Shown piece by piece: positions 16,918 through 25,593 of a stretch of 64,000 bases of DNA. A program made the position numbers and the translations under genes. The notes under the pieces are model-generated. The model saw only the letters and a list, made by a program, of their open reading frames with translations. It did not search any database and was not told the origin of the DNA. Source of the stretch: an uncultured Saprospiraceae bacterium (GTDB lineage: Bacteria; Bacteroidota; Bacteroidia; Chitinophagales; Saprospiraceae). Position 1 is the stretch's first letter, and the number at the start of each line of letters is the position of its first letter. Where the stretch lies: contig CALFWZ010000026.1 of the NCBI GenBank assembly GCA_937928405.1, forward strand, positions 1-64,000, given 5' to 3'.

Positions 16918-18192
16918 ATGATATTATTAAGAAAAATAAAAAAATCTCCAGCGTTTCAGAAAGGCATGATCTTTCTGGACCAAGCATTGGTCAGTGGTAG
17001 TAATTTTCTATTAGGAATACTTTTGGTTCGGTCGATTGGCTTAGAAGCGTATGGTGTTTTTACGTTATTATGGATGGTGGTTTTCTTTGCGATAGGCATC
17101 AATCAAGCCTTTATCATTAAGCCGCTTTTATCCATTGCCCCTAAGCTAGAAGACTTAGAACAAGAGGAGTATTTAAGTGATCTGCATAGTATTCAGTTTT
17201 CTATTAGTAGTTTGTTTTTGTTAGCCGGATTAGTCATTTATGGAGTCATGCAAATTTTTCAACCTAATGAAATATTTATGCTCCTACCCTTAGTAAGCAT
17301 GATTGTTTTTTGTCAAACCGTGCATGATTTCTACCGAAAAACATATTTAATCCGAAACCAAGTATTTAAGATCTGCCTAATTGACTTGGTACTTTTTGGA
17401 GGTCAGTTGATAGGTGTTGCTATCTTATGGTTCCTAGGTGTAATAAGCTTAGAATCAGTACTGTGGATAATATTAGGGGTAAACGTTTTGAGTGTATTAT
17501 TTGGTAAATTCAAGCAAGAATTCTCCCATCATCATACGAAAAAAATATTGATCAGACATTTTCATTTTTCTAAATGGTTGTTAAGTACTTCTATTTTACA
17601 ATGGCTCTCAGGGAACTATTTTATTATTGTTGGCGCAAGTATTCTAGGAACCTCAGCGGTAGGCGCAATCCGGATGGTACAAAACCTAATGGGCTTATGT
17701 CATATCCTTTTTTTAGTCATGGAAAGTCTTATTCCTATCGAAGCTGCTCGACGATTTCAGGCGGAAGGTGAAGATGGTCTGATTCAATATTTAGTTAAAA
17801 CTACCAAACAATTAGGGTCAGGGTTCATTCTTTTACTAATAGTAATTGCTTTGTTCTCTGCGCCTATTCTCTCGTTCATCTATGGACCGGAAGCCGTTCA
17901 ATATGCCTATATCGCTGTGGCTTATTCGGTCTTATACGCGATCGTCTTTATTGGTCATCCACTTCGATTTTATTTACGGACGCTAGAAAAGACGAGTCCC
18001 ATTTTTATAGCCTATTGTTTTGGTTCCTTCTTTAGTCTTTCTTTTGCTTATCCCTTACTGCAATTTTTTAGTATCCCCGGTTTATTATTCGGTCTAATTT
18101 TTACTCAAATAATCAACCTGCTTGTTTATTATTTTTTCTCTATACGATCTAGTAAAAATTTCATTAAAAATCAATTAAAAGAATCTTTATGA
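16918..18192 (+). CDS. Polysaccharide flippase, Wzx-like (MATE/MVF superfamily)
   Basis: About 424 residues with roughly 12 predicted membrane helices and the typical N-terminus of the polysaccharide_synt family (GMIFLDQALVSGSNFLLGILLVRSIGLEAYGVF). It would flip lipid-linked repeat units across the inner membrane. An in-frame ATG at 16870 would overlap the upstream kinase gene and add a non-hydrophobic leader. I chose the ATG at 16918, which lies 20 bp after the kinase stop and begins at the conserved region. The stop overlaps the next start (ATGA at 18189-18192), showing translational coupling. Confidence 0.85.
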   Translation: MILLRKIKKSPAFQKGMIFLDQALVSGSNFLLGILLVRSIGLEAYGVFTLLWMVVFFAIGINQAFIIKPLLSIAPKLEDLEQEEYLSDLHSIQFSISSLFLLAGLVIYGVMQIFQPNEIFMLLPLVSMIVFCQTVHDFYRKTYLIRNQVFKICLIDLVLFGGQLIGVAILWFLGVISLESVLWIILGVNVLSVLFGKFKQEFSHHHTKKILIRHFHFSKWLLSTSILQWLSGNYFIIVGASILGTSAVGAIRMVQNLMGLCHILFLVMESLIPIEAARRFQAEGEDGLIQYLVKTTKQLGSGFILLLIVIALFSAPILSFIYGPEAVQYAYIAVAYSVLYAIVFIGHPLRFYLRTLEKTSPIFIAYCFGSFFSLSFAYPLLQFFSIPGLLFGLIFTQIINLLVYYFFSIRSSKNFIKNQLKESL

Positions 18193-19304
18193 AAATCATC
18201 CATATAGTCCTCGGAAAAGCCAATCCTGAAAGAATGAATGGCGTCAATAAGGTAGCTTATCAATTGGCAACGGCTCAATCCAATTTAGGACACAAGGTCA
18301 TCTTGTGGGGCATTGCGAATTCATTGACTGAAAATTATCCCTCTAGAAATTTTAAAACAGAATTATTCTTTCAACATAAAAATAAATTCAGGCTTGATGG
18401 ACCGTTAAAAAAGGCGATTAGCCAACTGTCAAAAACGACCATCGTTCATTTGCATGGTGCTTTTATCCCCGAATTCTACCATATAACTAAGTTGTTGAAC
18501 AAAAAAAACATATCCTATATTTATACGCCACATGGCTCTTTGACGGAAATGGCCATGACCAAAAATAAGCTGGTCAAAAAATGGTATTTCAAATGTTTTG
18601 AGGCTCAGATCATTGCAAAAGCTAAGCGGATTCAACTATTGGGCGTTAACGAGTATTCGTATCTAGACCGCCTGACCAGCAAAGCTCAAAAATGCTTGAT
18701 CGCCAACGGACAAGACCTCAAAGTCATTCCTCATTATCCTAGCGTACAAAAACAAAAGCCTAATCCAGTTTTTGGATTTTGTGGACGCTTGGCGCAATTT
18801 CATAAAGGGCTGGACCTCCTATTTTTGGGTTTTCAAAAATATATTCAAAACGGCGGAACTGGTACGCTTGAATTGATTGGAGATGGTACGGACAGGCAAG
18901 AATTAGCGCAATTGGCAGTCAATTTGGGTATTTCAGATCGCATTATTTTTCATGGAAAAAAATTTGGCAAGGAGAAATATGATTTATTGAACAAAATGGA
19001 CGTCTTTTTGCATACTTCTAGGATGGAAGGATTTCCAACTGCCGTTTTAGAGGCCGCTGCCCTAAAAATACCCACGATTACGAGTGATGCAACCAATATG
19101 AATGAATTTATTAGAAAACACCATAGTGGCTTTTTATTGACAGAAAACTCACCCGAAGAAATTGGTCTCCGGATGACAACTGCCAGCGATTATTTCTACC
19201 AAGGAAAACTATCCAAGATGGGTCTCAATGGAAGAACGATGGTGGAACAAGAATTTGATTGGGAACATATTGCTTTACAATTGATCCAAGTTTATGCCGC
19301 ATGA
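18189..19304 (+). CDS. Glycosyltransferase family 4
   Basis: 371 residues with a GT-B fold. The N-terminal acceptor domain has KIIHIVLGKANPERMNGVNKVAYQL and the glycine/histidine-rich IYTPHGSL. The GT4 donor domain has FGFCGRLAQFHKGLDLL, LELIGDGTDRQEL and the catalytic EX7E-type region HTSRMEGFPTAVLEAAAL. It adds a sugar during repeat-unit assembly; specificity cannot be read from the sequence. It starts in a 4-bp ATGA overlap with the flippase gene and ends in another with the polymerase gene. Confidence 0.88.
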   Translation: MKIIHIVLGKANPERMNGVNKVAYQLATAQSNLGHKVILWGIANSLTENYPSRNFKTELFFQHKNKFRLDGPLKKAISQLSKTTIVHLHGAFIPEFYHITKLLNKKNISYIYTPHGSLTEMAMTKNKLVKKWYFKCFEAQIIAKAKRIQLLGVNEYSYLDRLTSKAQKCLIANGQDLKVIPHYPSVQKQKPNPVFGFCGRLAQFHKGLDLLFLGFQKYIQNGGTGTLELIGDGTDRQELAQLAVNLGISDRIIFHGKKFGKEKYDLLNKMDVFLHTSRMEGFPTAVLEAAALKIPTITSDATNMNEFIRKHHSGFLLTENSPEEIGLRMTTASDYFYQGKLSKMGLNGRTMVEQEFDWEHIALQLIQVYAA

Positions 19305-20554
19305 GCCAACAGGAAAACCATAAAAAATACGCTTGGCTAATGGTATTGTTGACCATTATCATGGCGCTGCGAATTACTAGCTATTTCACGCTATTTCCAA
19401 ATTCCATTGGATTGACGAGGGTCGTAAAAGTCGGCATGCGGTTTTTCCTTACTGGATTTAGCTTATTGGTATTGTTGATGATGATCAAAAAGGTTAAAAA
19501 TTTTTCCTTTAACTACGAAAATCATCTGAGTGGGTTATTTTATCTTGCTTATGTACTTTTAGGAATTGCCTCCATTCTTTGGTCTACGGATGTGATGTTT
19601 ACGGTTTTACAATTAATGATGCTTTTAGAAAGTATATTTTTTGTGCTGGCATTTTATCACCTGCTCGTTTTGGGAGAATTTCTCACTAAGGGGCGAGCAT
19701 CGTTTGCTAGAATTTTGGCGATTAGTATTTCCGTCATTTCCGTTTGTTTTTTAATTGGTCTATATCTTGACCCTTCCACCTTTTATCGCGACACCCACGG
19801 AGGGGCCGTTTCAAGGTTAGGCGGTTTTATCATCAATCCTAATGAGTTGGGAATGCTAGCCGTGATCGGAATAGCCATGACTTATATTCGATTGAAAGAA
19901 GGGGCAAGTCGTTTTTGGAATATCCTATTTTGGATCATTTGTGTTTTGGTTTTATTATTAACGCAATCTAGATCATCTCTTGGTGCCTTCTTTTTGGTCA
20001 CTGGATTATTTATTTTAATGTCCAAAAGTGCTTGGCTAAAAATAGGTTCGGTAGGTATCGCAGTGGCGGTTTTACCCATTCTAATACAAACTATCATTAT
20101 AAAGGATGGAAACATCGGGGAAGTCATGAGCATGACCGGCCGCTTGCCGTTTTGGTCAGATTTAATTACGTATGGTTTTCCAGAAAGACCAATTTTAGGA
20201 TATGGTTTTATGAGTATCAGTGACTCTCCATTTACCAATAAATTCGATAGTATCCATGCTTATGCCGCCTCTATGACGCATAATACTTTTGTCCAGGTGC
20301 TCATAAATTTGGGATTAGTTGGTGCGTTTATTTGTCTGATCCAAATGTTATTAACCTTTTTTGCGATTGGAAAAAGTACGGATTGGAAATTAAAATTAAC
20401 CGCTATCGCCATGTTGATTCCTTTACTAATTAATTCCGCCACAGAGTTTGGAATTTTCGGAGAGGCTAATTACGGAATTTATTTTTACCATTTAGTTATC
20501 CTCCTTTTTATTGTTCATAGTAATCATCCATCTACTCAAACTAATTTCGAATGA
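19301..20554 (+). CDS. O-antigen ligase/polymerase-like membrane protein (Wzy type)
   Basis: 417 residues with about ten or more predicted membrane helices. A central segment (GGFIINPNELGMLAVIG, then LLTQSRSSLGAF) is typical of the Wzy_C/O-antigen ligase family, and a large loop follows (GRLPFWSDLITYGFPERPILGYGFMS; HNTFVQVLINLGLVG). It would polymerise exopolysaccharide repeat units in the periplasm. A longer frame starts at 19259 inside the upstream gene, but the ATG at 19301, in an ATGA overlap with the glycosyltransferase stop, is the better start. Confidence 0.85.
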   Translation: MSQQENHKKYAWLMVLLTIIMALRITSYFTLFPNSIGLTRVVKVGMRFFLTGFSLLVLLMMIKKVKNFSFNYENHLSGLFYLAYVLLGIASILWSTDVMFTVLQLMMLLESIFFVLAFYHLLVLGEFLTKGRASFARILAISISVISVCFLIGLYLDPSTFYRDTHGGAVSRLGGFIINPNELGMLAVIGIAMTYIRLKEGASRFWNILFWIICVLVLLLTQSRSSLGAFFLVTGLFILMSKSAWLKIGSVGIAVAVLPILIQTIIIKDGNIGEVMSMTGRLPFWSDLITYGFPERPILGYGFMSISDSPFTNKFDSIHAYAASMTHNTFVQVLINLGLVGAFICLIQMLLTFFAIGKSTDWKLKLTAIAMLIPLLINSATEFGIFGEANYGIYFYHLVILLFIVHSNHPSTQTNFE

Positions 20555-21966
20555 AACCTAAAAAATTCATCAATACGCAGGACATTCTACTCATTAATAA
20601 AATTATGTTCCCAGTTTCCAAGCTAACGATTATCTATGGGGCAACAAAGGAACACGCTACGGCACCAAACGAAAAAGTTGTTTTCATTGATGATGAAGCC
20701 GAAGTTATTCCTTTTTTAGATAAAATTAAATCACCTTTTACTTTGGCAAATTATGCTTCCGATTTAAGAATAGATCCGATGGTGTATTCTTTCATGGAAG
20801 GTATTCTAGACTTTTCTAACCAGTCAATCTCAACTTATCAATCCTACTTATTTATCAATAACCCAGATGGTACTATCCGATGGTTCTTTCCCACCACTAA
20901 TAAAAATCCTTGTTTTCTACATTTATATAATGGCTCAGGATGGAAGGCCGCATCGTTTGTAATGGCCAGTAAAATATTGAGTAAAACAAAAGGACTTTCT
21001 ATATTAACCGATGGGCAATTTTCTGTTTATCACAAAAAAAATAAAACCTTCAACATAAATTTCCCCACAGAATCTTATGATGAATTTGCCGTATTTACCG
21101 GAACGGTTGGAGAAAATCGAAAAGCCATTATTGCGCTTTCTAGCTTAGGAACAGCCACCCAATTTATAAAAATTCCATTAACAAGTGCCTCAGAGAAATT
21201 AGTGAAAAATGAATTTCAACAATTGTCTCATCTAGGAAAATCTGTTTTTCAGATGACGGTAATTCCGCAGGTAAAATTTAAGGATAAACAAATTATGGTG
21301 AGTAATATTTCACCATCAAAGAAAAATAAAAATCAGGATTGGTCTCTAGTTCATTTGAAATCCCTAGAAGAATTGTATACGTATTCTTATCAAAAAAAAT
21401 TACTCATAGATACAAGCTTTTGGAATACCATTAAGGAGGGAATCCTTTTTTTGCAAAGACCCATTAATTCCAAAAATGGACTATCTGGAAAAGATATTTT
21501 TTCGATAAAGAAAAAAGTAGAACAAAGCTTTGAAGAGATCGATCCAAACGATTTTTATGCACTCGGAATCGGCCATGGAGATTTTACGCCTTGGAATATG
21601 TATGTTGGAAAAACCAAACTGCACATCTATGATTGGGAAATGAGTCAAGCAGATTTTCCCTTATTATTTGATCTATTTCATTATTTCTTTCAAAAAGGCA
21701 TTTTAATTCAAAAGAAAAATTATTTCACAATCTGGGAAGATATTCAGTCAGCACTAACCACCAAGGCAGCGCAAGACCTATTGGCAAAGTTTGATATTGA
21801 TCTTGAAAAGCATTTCCAGCTTTATCTTTTATACATCGTCTGTTATTATCTACCAAAATACATAGCACAACCCAAACTTCATGAGCAAGTTCATTGGTTA
21901 ATTGCAACTTGGTTGGAAACATTGGAGAATAATCAGCTGCATTCCAACACGATCTTAAGTAGTTAA
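20551..21966 (+). CDS. Phosphotransferase-like (APH/choline kinase fold) protein in exopolysaccharide cluster
   Basis: 471 residues, coupled to the polymerase gene by an ATGA overlap. The C-terminal half has an aminoglycoside/choline-kinase-like catalytic loop, HGDFTPWN (H342, D344), and a metal-binding IYDWE (D361). Together these form the Brenner motif and DxD-type pair of the APH superfamily. The N-terminal ~200 residues match nothing I recognise. It probably phosphorylates a sugar, a lipid-linked intermediate or a small precursor for polymer decoration. Antibiotic resistance is unlikely given its place inside the polymer operon. Confidence 0.65.
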   Translation: MKPKKFINTQDILLINKIMFPVSKLTIIYGATKEHATAPNEKVVFIDDEAEVIPFLDKIKSPFTLANYASDLRIDPMVYSFMEGILDFSNQSISTYQSYLFINNPDGTIRWFFPTTNKNPCFLHLYNGSGWKAASFVMASKILSKTKGLSILTDGQFSVYHKKNKTFNINFPTESYDEFAVFTGTVGENRKAIIALSSLGTATQFIKIPLTSASEKLVKNEFQQLSHLGKSVFQMTVIPQVKFKDKQIMVSNISPSKKNKNQDWSLVHLKSLEELYTYSYQKKLLIDTSFWNTIKEGILFLQRPINSKNGLSGKDIFSIKKKVEQSFEEIDPNDFYALGIGHGDFTPWNMYVGKTKLHIYDWEMSQADFPLLFDLFHYFFQKGILIQKKNYFTIWEDIQSALTTKAAQDLLAKFDIDLEKHFQLYLLYIVCYYLPKYIAQPKLHEQVHWLIATWLETLENNQLHSNTILSS

Positions 21967-21990
21967 TACACTTTTGTTTAAGAATTTCGA

Positions 21991-22024
21991 TTCCCATATT
22001 GAGAAAACAATCCCATAAATAGAA
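21991..22024 (+). promoter_or_regulatory. Tandem dyads: predicted activator binding sites within the exopolysaccharide cluster
   Basis: TTCCCA-TAT-TGAGAA (21991-22005) and ATCCCATAAATAGAA (22010-22024) are centred 19 bp apart, as at the wza promoter. A candidate -24 box, GGCAC (22089-22093), follows about 90 bp after the first dyad centre, although its -12 box (TAGT) is poor. They lie in the only sizeable gap (162 bp) inside the cluster, which suggests an internal promoter for the genes from 22129 onward. Confidence 0.55.
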
Positions 22025-22128
22025 TTTTTTTATTTTTAATTTAATCATAAACAATTGATAATCAACAGGTTAAGACAATAAAAAGAAAGGCACCAATTTA
22101 GTTTAGTATTAGTCAAACCATAAATACC

Positions 22129-23427
22129 ATGACTAATCATAGAAAAACTTTTATCCAATCGTTATTTACTAAACTTCAAAATGAGGATTATATCCTTTTA
22201 AAATTTATTGAAGAAGATATTTCCAAAATTGGTGAATCATCAGATTTAGATATTTGGTGGAAAAATAAAAAAGATGATTTTTTGGCTGAGTTTGCAAAAC
22301 ATCATTCTTTGGTCGAAAAAGTTACCCAGCACCAGCAGCGTTCTATGCATCAGCTTTTTATCTTTTTTAAGGATGGTAGCTTTCTACAAATTGATTGCCT
22401 ATTTCAGCTAATTCGAAAGGACCTGACTTATTTAACCAATGATTATTTAATTACCCAGCAAAGGGTAAAAAATGGAATTAAAACCTATACCGATTTTTGT
22501 CTATTTGAACACCTTGTCTTATTCAACCAATTAAATTATGCCGGAATCCCTAAAAAATATATCGCCTACTTTGAATCCTTATCTCAATCATCCGTCCAAT
22601 TAATTATAAGGCATTTTAATCAAAAATACGGGTCGACTATTCCTCAATTATCATGGTTATCGACCTACCAACCGGATTTACAAAAAAAACTGATTAAATA
22701 TCTTAATCAATTTTTCATCAATCGATTCTTTTCGAGACAGAAAGCCAAGATCCACTATTGGATGGACAGTCTAAAAAATTTAAAAAGACAACGTGGTTTT
22801 CTGGTGTCTTTCAGCGGCGTAGATGGAGCTGGAAAAAGTACCATCCTAGAGGAGACGCGCCAATTGCTTTCAAAAAAATTCAGAAAGAAAACTGTGGTGA
22901 TCCGGCACCGACCTTCTATCCTACCGATTTTAAGCAGTTTTATTTATGGAAAAAAACAAGCGGAAACTCGTTCTGCCTCCCGGTTACCAAGAACAGGAAA
23001 TAATACCAGTCAATTAAATTCTCTGTTTCGGTTTGGATATTATTTTGCAGATTATTTATTCGGAAGAAGTTATATTTTTTTTAAATACCAAATAAGAAAT
23101 TACATTGTTCTATATGATCGCTACTATTTCGATTTTATTATTGATCCAAAACGAACCAATCTAACCTTAGACAAAACCTTCACAAAAACATTGTATCGGT
23201 TTGTCCAGAAACCAAAAATCAATTTCTTCCTGCATGCTCCCGCTGAAATCATTCTAGAACGAAAAAAGGAATTACCGCCAGAAGCCATCAAATCCTTGAC
23301 TGCCGGCTATCAATCTTTATTTTCAGAATTAAGACAGACATATAATCAGCAATATTTCTCGATTGAGAATATTGAAAAAGACAAAACCTTGAATTTTATT
23401 TCCACAGAATTAGTAAAAGCATTTTAA
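22129..23427 (+). CDS. Nucleotidyltransferase-like / thymidylate kinase-like fusion protein
   Basis: 432 residues. The N-terminal ~110 residues look like a minimal nucleotidyltransferase fold (GESSDLDIWW, a G-S-x-D-x-D type motif). The C-terminal half is a P-loop kinase related to thymidylate kinase, with Walker A GVDGAGKST at 230-238, the DRYYFD motif near 335 and a lid-like region. Proteins of this type recur in polysaccharide clusters and probably phosphorylate or transfer nucleotides to glycan precursors rather than dTMP. The gene is 2 bp upstream of an acyltransferase gene and behind its own putative promoter. Confidence 0.7.
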   Translation: MTNHRKTFIQSLFTKLQNEDYILLKFIEEDISKIGESSDLDIWWKNKKDDFLAEFAKHHSLVEKVTQHQQRSMHQLFIFFKDGSFLQIDCLFQLIRKDLTYLTNDYLITQQRVKNGIKTYTDFCLFEHLVLFNQLNYAGIPKKYIAYFESLSQSSVQLIIRHFNQKYGSTIPQLSWLSTYQPDLQKKLIKYLNQFFINRFFSRQKAKIHYWMDSLKNLKRQRGFLVSFSGVDGAGKSTILEETRQLLSKKFRKKTVVIRHRPSILPILSSFIYGKKQAETRSASRLPRTGNNTSQLNSLFRFGYYFADYLFGRSYIFFKYQIRNYIVLYDRYYFDFIIDPKRTNLTLDKTFTKTLYRFVQKPKINFFLHAPAEIILERKKELPPEAIKSLTAGYQSLFSELRQTYNQQYFSIENIEKDKTLNFISTELVKAF

Positions 23428-23428
23428 C

Positions 23429-24157
23429 ATGATCAAAACCATCATTACTAAAATTGTTAAAAAGAAAAACCCGAATTTCCAATTGGACAAAGGGGTTTCT
23501 GCCGGCCTAATCCTAGAATTAGCGATCCAAAAAGTCATGCAAAAAATTAGAGCATTAAAATTATTAGCACGCGGAAGATATATCCCAAATCTGTTCTTAG
23601 GAAAAGGGGTACAGTTTTTTAATTTATCGAATATCCATTTCGGAAATTGGGTACAATTAGAAGATCAAGTTTGTGTTAGTGCCCTTGGTTCAGCGCCATT
23701 GATCTTCGGAGACAATGTAAAAATAGGTGCTTTTTCCAGAGTAATTATTTCCACCTCCTTTAATCAAATTGGGTCTTTTATCCGAATTGGTCGAAATGTA
23801 GGAATTGGAGAATTCAGTTATCTCGGTGGTGGTGGCGGGTTAGCCATAGGAGATGATTGTATCATTGGACAATATTTTAGTTGTCATCCAGAAAATCACA
23901 ATTTTGGAAAATCACAAGAACTGATTCGACTCCAAGGCGTAACTCGGCAAGGAATTCGAATTGGGAAAAATTGTTGGATTGGAGCAAAAGTAACTATTCT
24001 AGATGGCGTAAAAATCGGTGATAACTGTGTCATTGCAGCAGGCTCCGTAGTAAATAAAAGCATGCCTAACAATTCCGTCATTGGTGGAGTGCCAGCCCGA
24101 ATTCTTAAGAAAACCACTGCTCCTAAAAGTCATGATTTGTCTTTAATTTCTGCCTAA
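23429..24157 (+). CDS. Left-handed beta-helix acyltransferase (WbbJ/CysE type)
   Basis: 242 residues. Hexapeptide repeats ([LIV]-G-x4) run from about residue 65 to 225, for example VKIGAFSRVIIS, IRIGRNVGIGEFSYLGGGGG, IRIGKNCWIGAKVTILDGVKIGDNCVIAAGSVV and the closing IGGVPARIL. The catalytic histidine region HPENHNF is present. It should acetylate or acylate a sugar of the exopolysaccharide using an acyl-CoA donor. It is tightly packed after the P-loop kinase gene. Confidence 0.88.
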   Translation: MIKTIITKIVKKKNPNFQLDKGVSAGLILELAIQKVMQKIRALKLLARGRYIPNLFLGKGVQFFNLSNIHFGNWVQLEDQVCVSALGSAPLIFGDNVKIGAFSRVIISTSFNQIGSFIRIGRNVGIGEFSYLGGGGGLAIGDDCIIGQYFSCHPENHNFGKSQELIRLQGVTRQGIRIGKNCWIGAKVTILDGVKIGDNCVIAAGSVVNKSMPNNSVIGGVPARILKKTTAPKSHDLSLISA

Positions 24158-24168
24158 AAAAATTGACC

Positions 24169-25464
24169 ATGAAAAAAAATACACCAACCATTTTAATTAC
24201 AGCTTACGCTGTCAATCCTTACAAAGGTTCAGAAGATGGAACCGGATGGAATATGATTGTTGAAATTGCCAAGCACCAGCCCGTGGTCGCTATTACACGC
24301 GCCAATAACCAAAAAGATATTGAAAAATATTTGAGTCAACATAAAATATCTGCTGCAGACCAATTAAGGTTTGAATATTTTGATTTACCCTATTGGATGC
24401 GATTTTGGAAAAAAGGTGGAAGAGGTGCCCTACTCTATTTTTATCTTTGGCAAATTGGCCTTGTTTTTTTTATTCTCCATAAAAAAATTCAATTCAACCT
24501 TGCCCACCATCTTAACTTTCACAATGATTGGACACCAAGTTTTCTATGGTTATTAGGAAAGCCACTTGTCTGGGGTCCCATTGGACATCATCCTCCGATT
24601 CCAAAAGCATATCTTTTAAGCGACACCCAAAGATCTGCTTATTATATGGATCGACTAAAATGGATAGTTAAAAATTGTTTTTGGCGTTTAGATCCATTTT
24701 TAAAAATTACTCGCTGGAAAGCGCAAAAAATAATTACCATTAATAGCAGTGTTAAAAAATGTTTAAGCTTCGAAGACAAAAAAGAGATTCGATTGCCTGC
24801 CGTGGCTGCTCGTCGTCCTGCGGATCATCACAACCCCTCCTCATCCAATAATAAGTTTAATGTCTTGTCAATTGGAAGATTTGTGCCTTTAAAAGGATTC
24901 GATATCACGATTAAATCTTTTGCTCAATTTTACCACCAACAAGAAACATTTCTAAAAAAACAATTACATTTAACCCTGATCGGAAAAGGGCCTCAAAAAG
25001 CTGATTTAGTAAAACTCGTAAAAACTTTGAAAGTCGAAGAAGCCGTAGTCTTTATCGAGTGGATGCCCAAATCGGAACTTCAACGATACTTCCAATCTTC
25101 GGCCGTTTTTCTTTTTCCTTCCCATGAAGGTGCAGGAATGGTTATCCCTGAAGCTTTATCATTTAAGCTACCCATCCTTTGTTTTGACAACGCAGGACCC
25201 GGAGAATTAATGGATGAGACTTGCGGATTTAAAGTTCCTTATTCCAATCCTAGAGAAAGCGTTCAAACCTTTGCCAATCATTTAAATACGCTTTTCCACT
25301 CGCCTGAAAAAAGAAATGCGCTATCCGAAGCAGCGGGAACTTATTTTGAAAAACACCTTACTTGGGAAAGAAAAGGAGAGATATTTACTAAGGCTTATCA
25401 AGATATTTTATATACAGACCAAGTAGAATTAAATCGTTTTAAAATAGAATTGAAAAAACATTAA
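24169..25464 (+). CDS. Glycosyltransferase family 4
   Basis: 431 residues. The N-terminus ILITAYAVNPYKGSEDGTGWNM is a GT4 signature seen in exopolysaccharide enzymes. The donor domain has VLSIGRFVPLKGFDITIKSF, LTLIGKGPQKADL and the EX7E-type FPSHEGAGMVIPEAL. A TTG two codons upstream (24163) is in frame, but the ATG at 24169 is the more likely start. It is the last gene of the compact polysaccharide transcription unit, 11 bp after the acyltransferase; substrate unknown. Confidence 0.87.
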   Translation: MKKNTPTILITAYAVNPYKGSEDGTGWNMIVEIAKHQPVVAITRANNQKDIEKYLSQHKISAADQLRFEYFDLPYWMRFWKKGGRGALLYFYLWQIGLVFFILHKKIQFNLAHHLNFHNDWTPSFLWLLGKPLVWGPIGHHPPIPKAYLLSDTQRSAYYMDRLKWIVKNCFWRLDPFLKITRWKAQKIITINSSVKKCLSFEDKKEIRLPAVAARRPADHHNPSSSNNKFNVLSIGRFVPLKGFDITIKSFAQFYHQQETFLKKQLHLTLIGKGPQKADLVKLVKTLKVEEAVVFIEWMPKSELQRYFQSSAVFLFPSHEGAGMVIPEALSFKLPILCFDNAGPGELMDETCGFKVPYSNPRESVQTFANHLNTLFHSPEKRNALSEAAGTYFEKHLTWERKGEIFTKAYQDILYTDQVELNRFKIELKKH

Positions 25465-25495
25465 ACTTTTTTTCTGAGTATAGGAAAAAATAAAA

Positions 25496-25569
25496 TGCCA
25501 CGAAGGTCACGAAGAATTAAGTAATGTTTATCAATTAAAAACCTTAGTGTTCTTAGCGCCACAGTGGCA
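25496..25569. repeat. Short palindromic intergenic repeat (TGCCACGAAG family)
   Basis: The left arm begins TGCCACGAAGGTCACGAAG and the right arm is its imperfect inverse, ending CGCCACAGTGGCA. A related half-copy beginning TGCCACGAAGTCACTAAGG lies at 33661-33682. The two arms enclose ~20 bases of AT-rich DNA, so the element resembles a small REP- or MITE-like palindrome. It fills the 129-bp gap between two glycosyltransferase genes. Confidence 0.6.
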
Positions 25570-25593
25570 CTATTTAATTAAAGAATTATAACC

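Noticed and set aside
20551..21966. Aminoglycoside resistance gene
   Set aside because: Only the general APH-fold catalytic motifs match; the N-terminal half is unrelated and the gene is coupled to a polymer operon.
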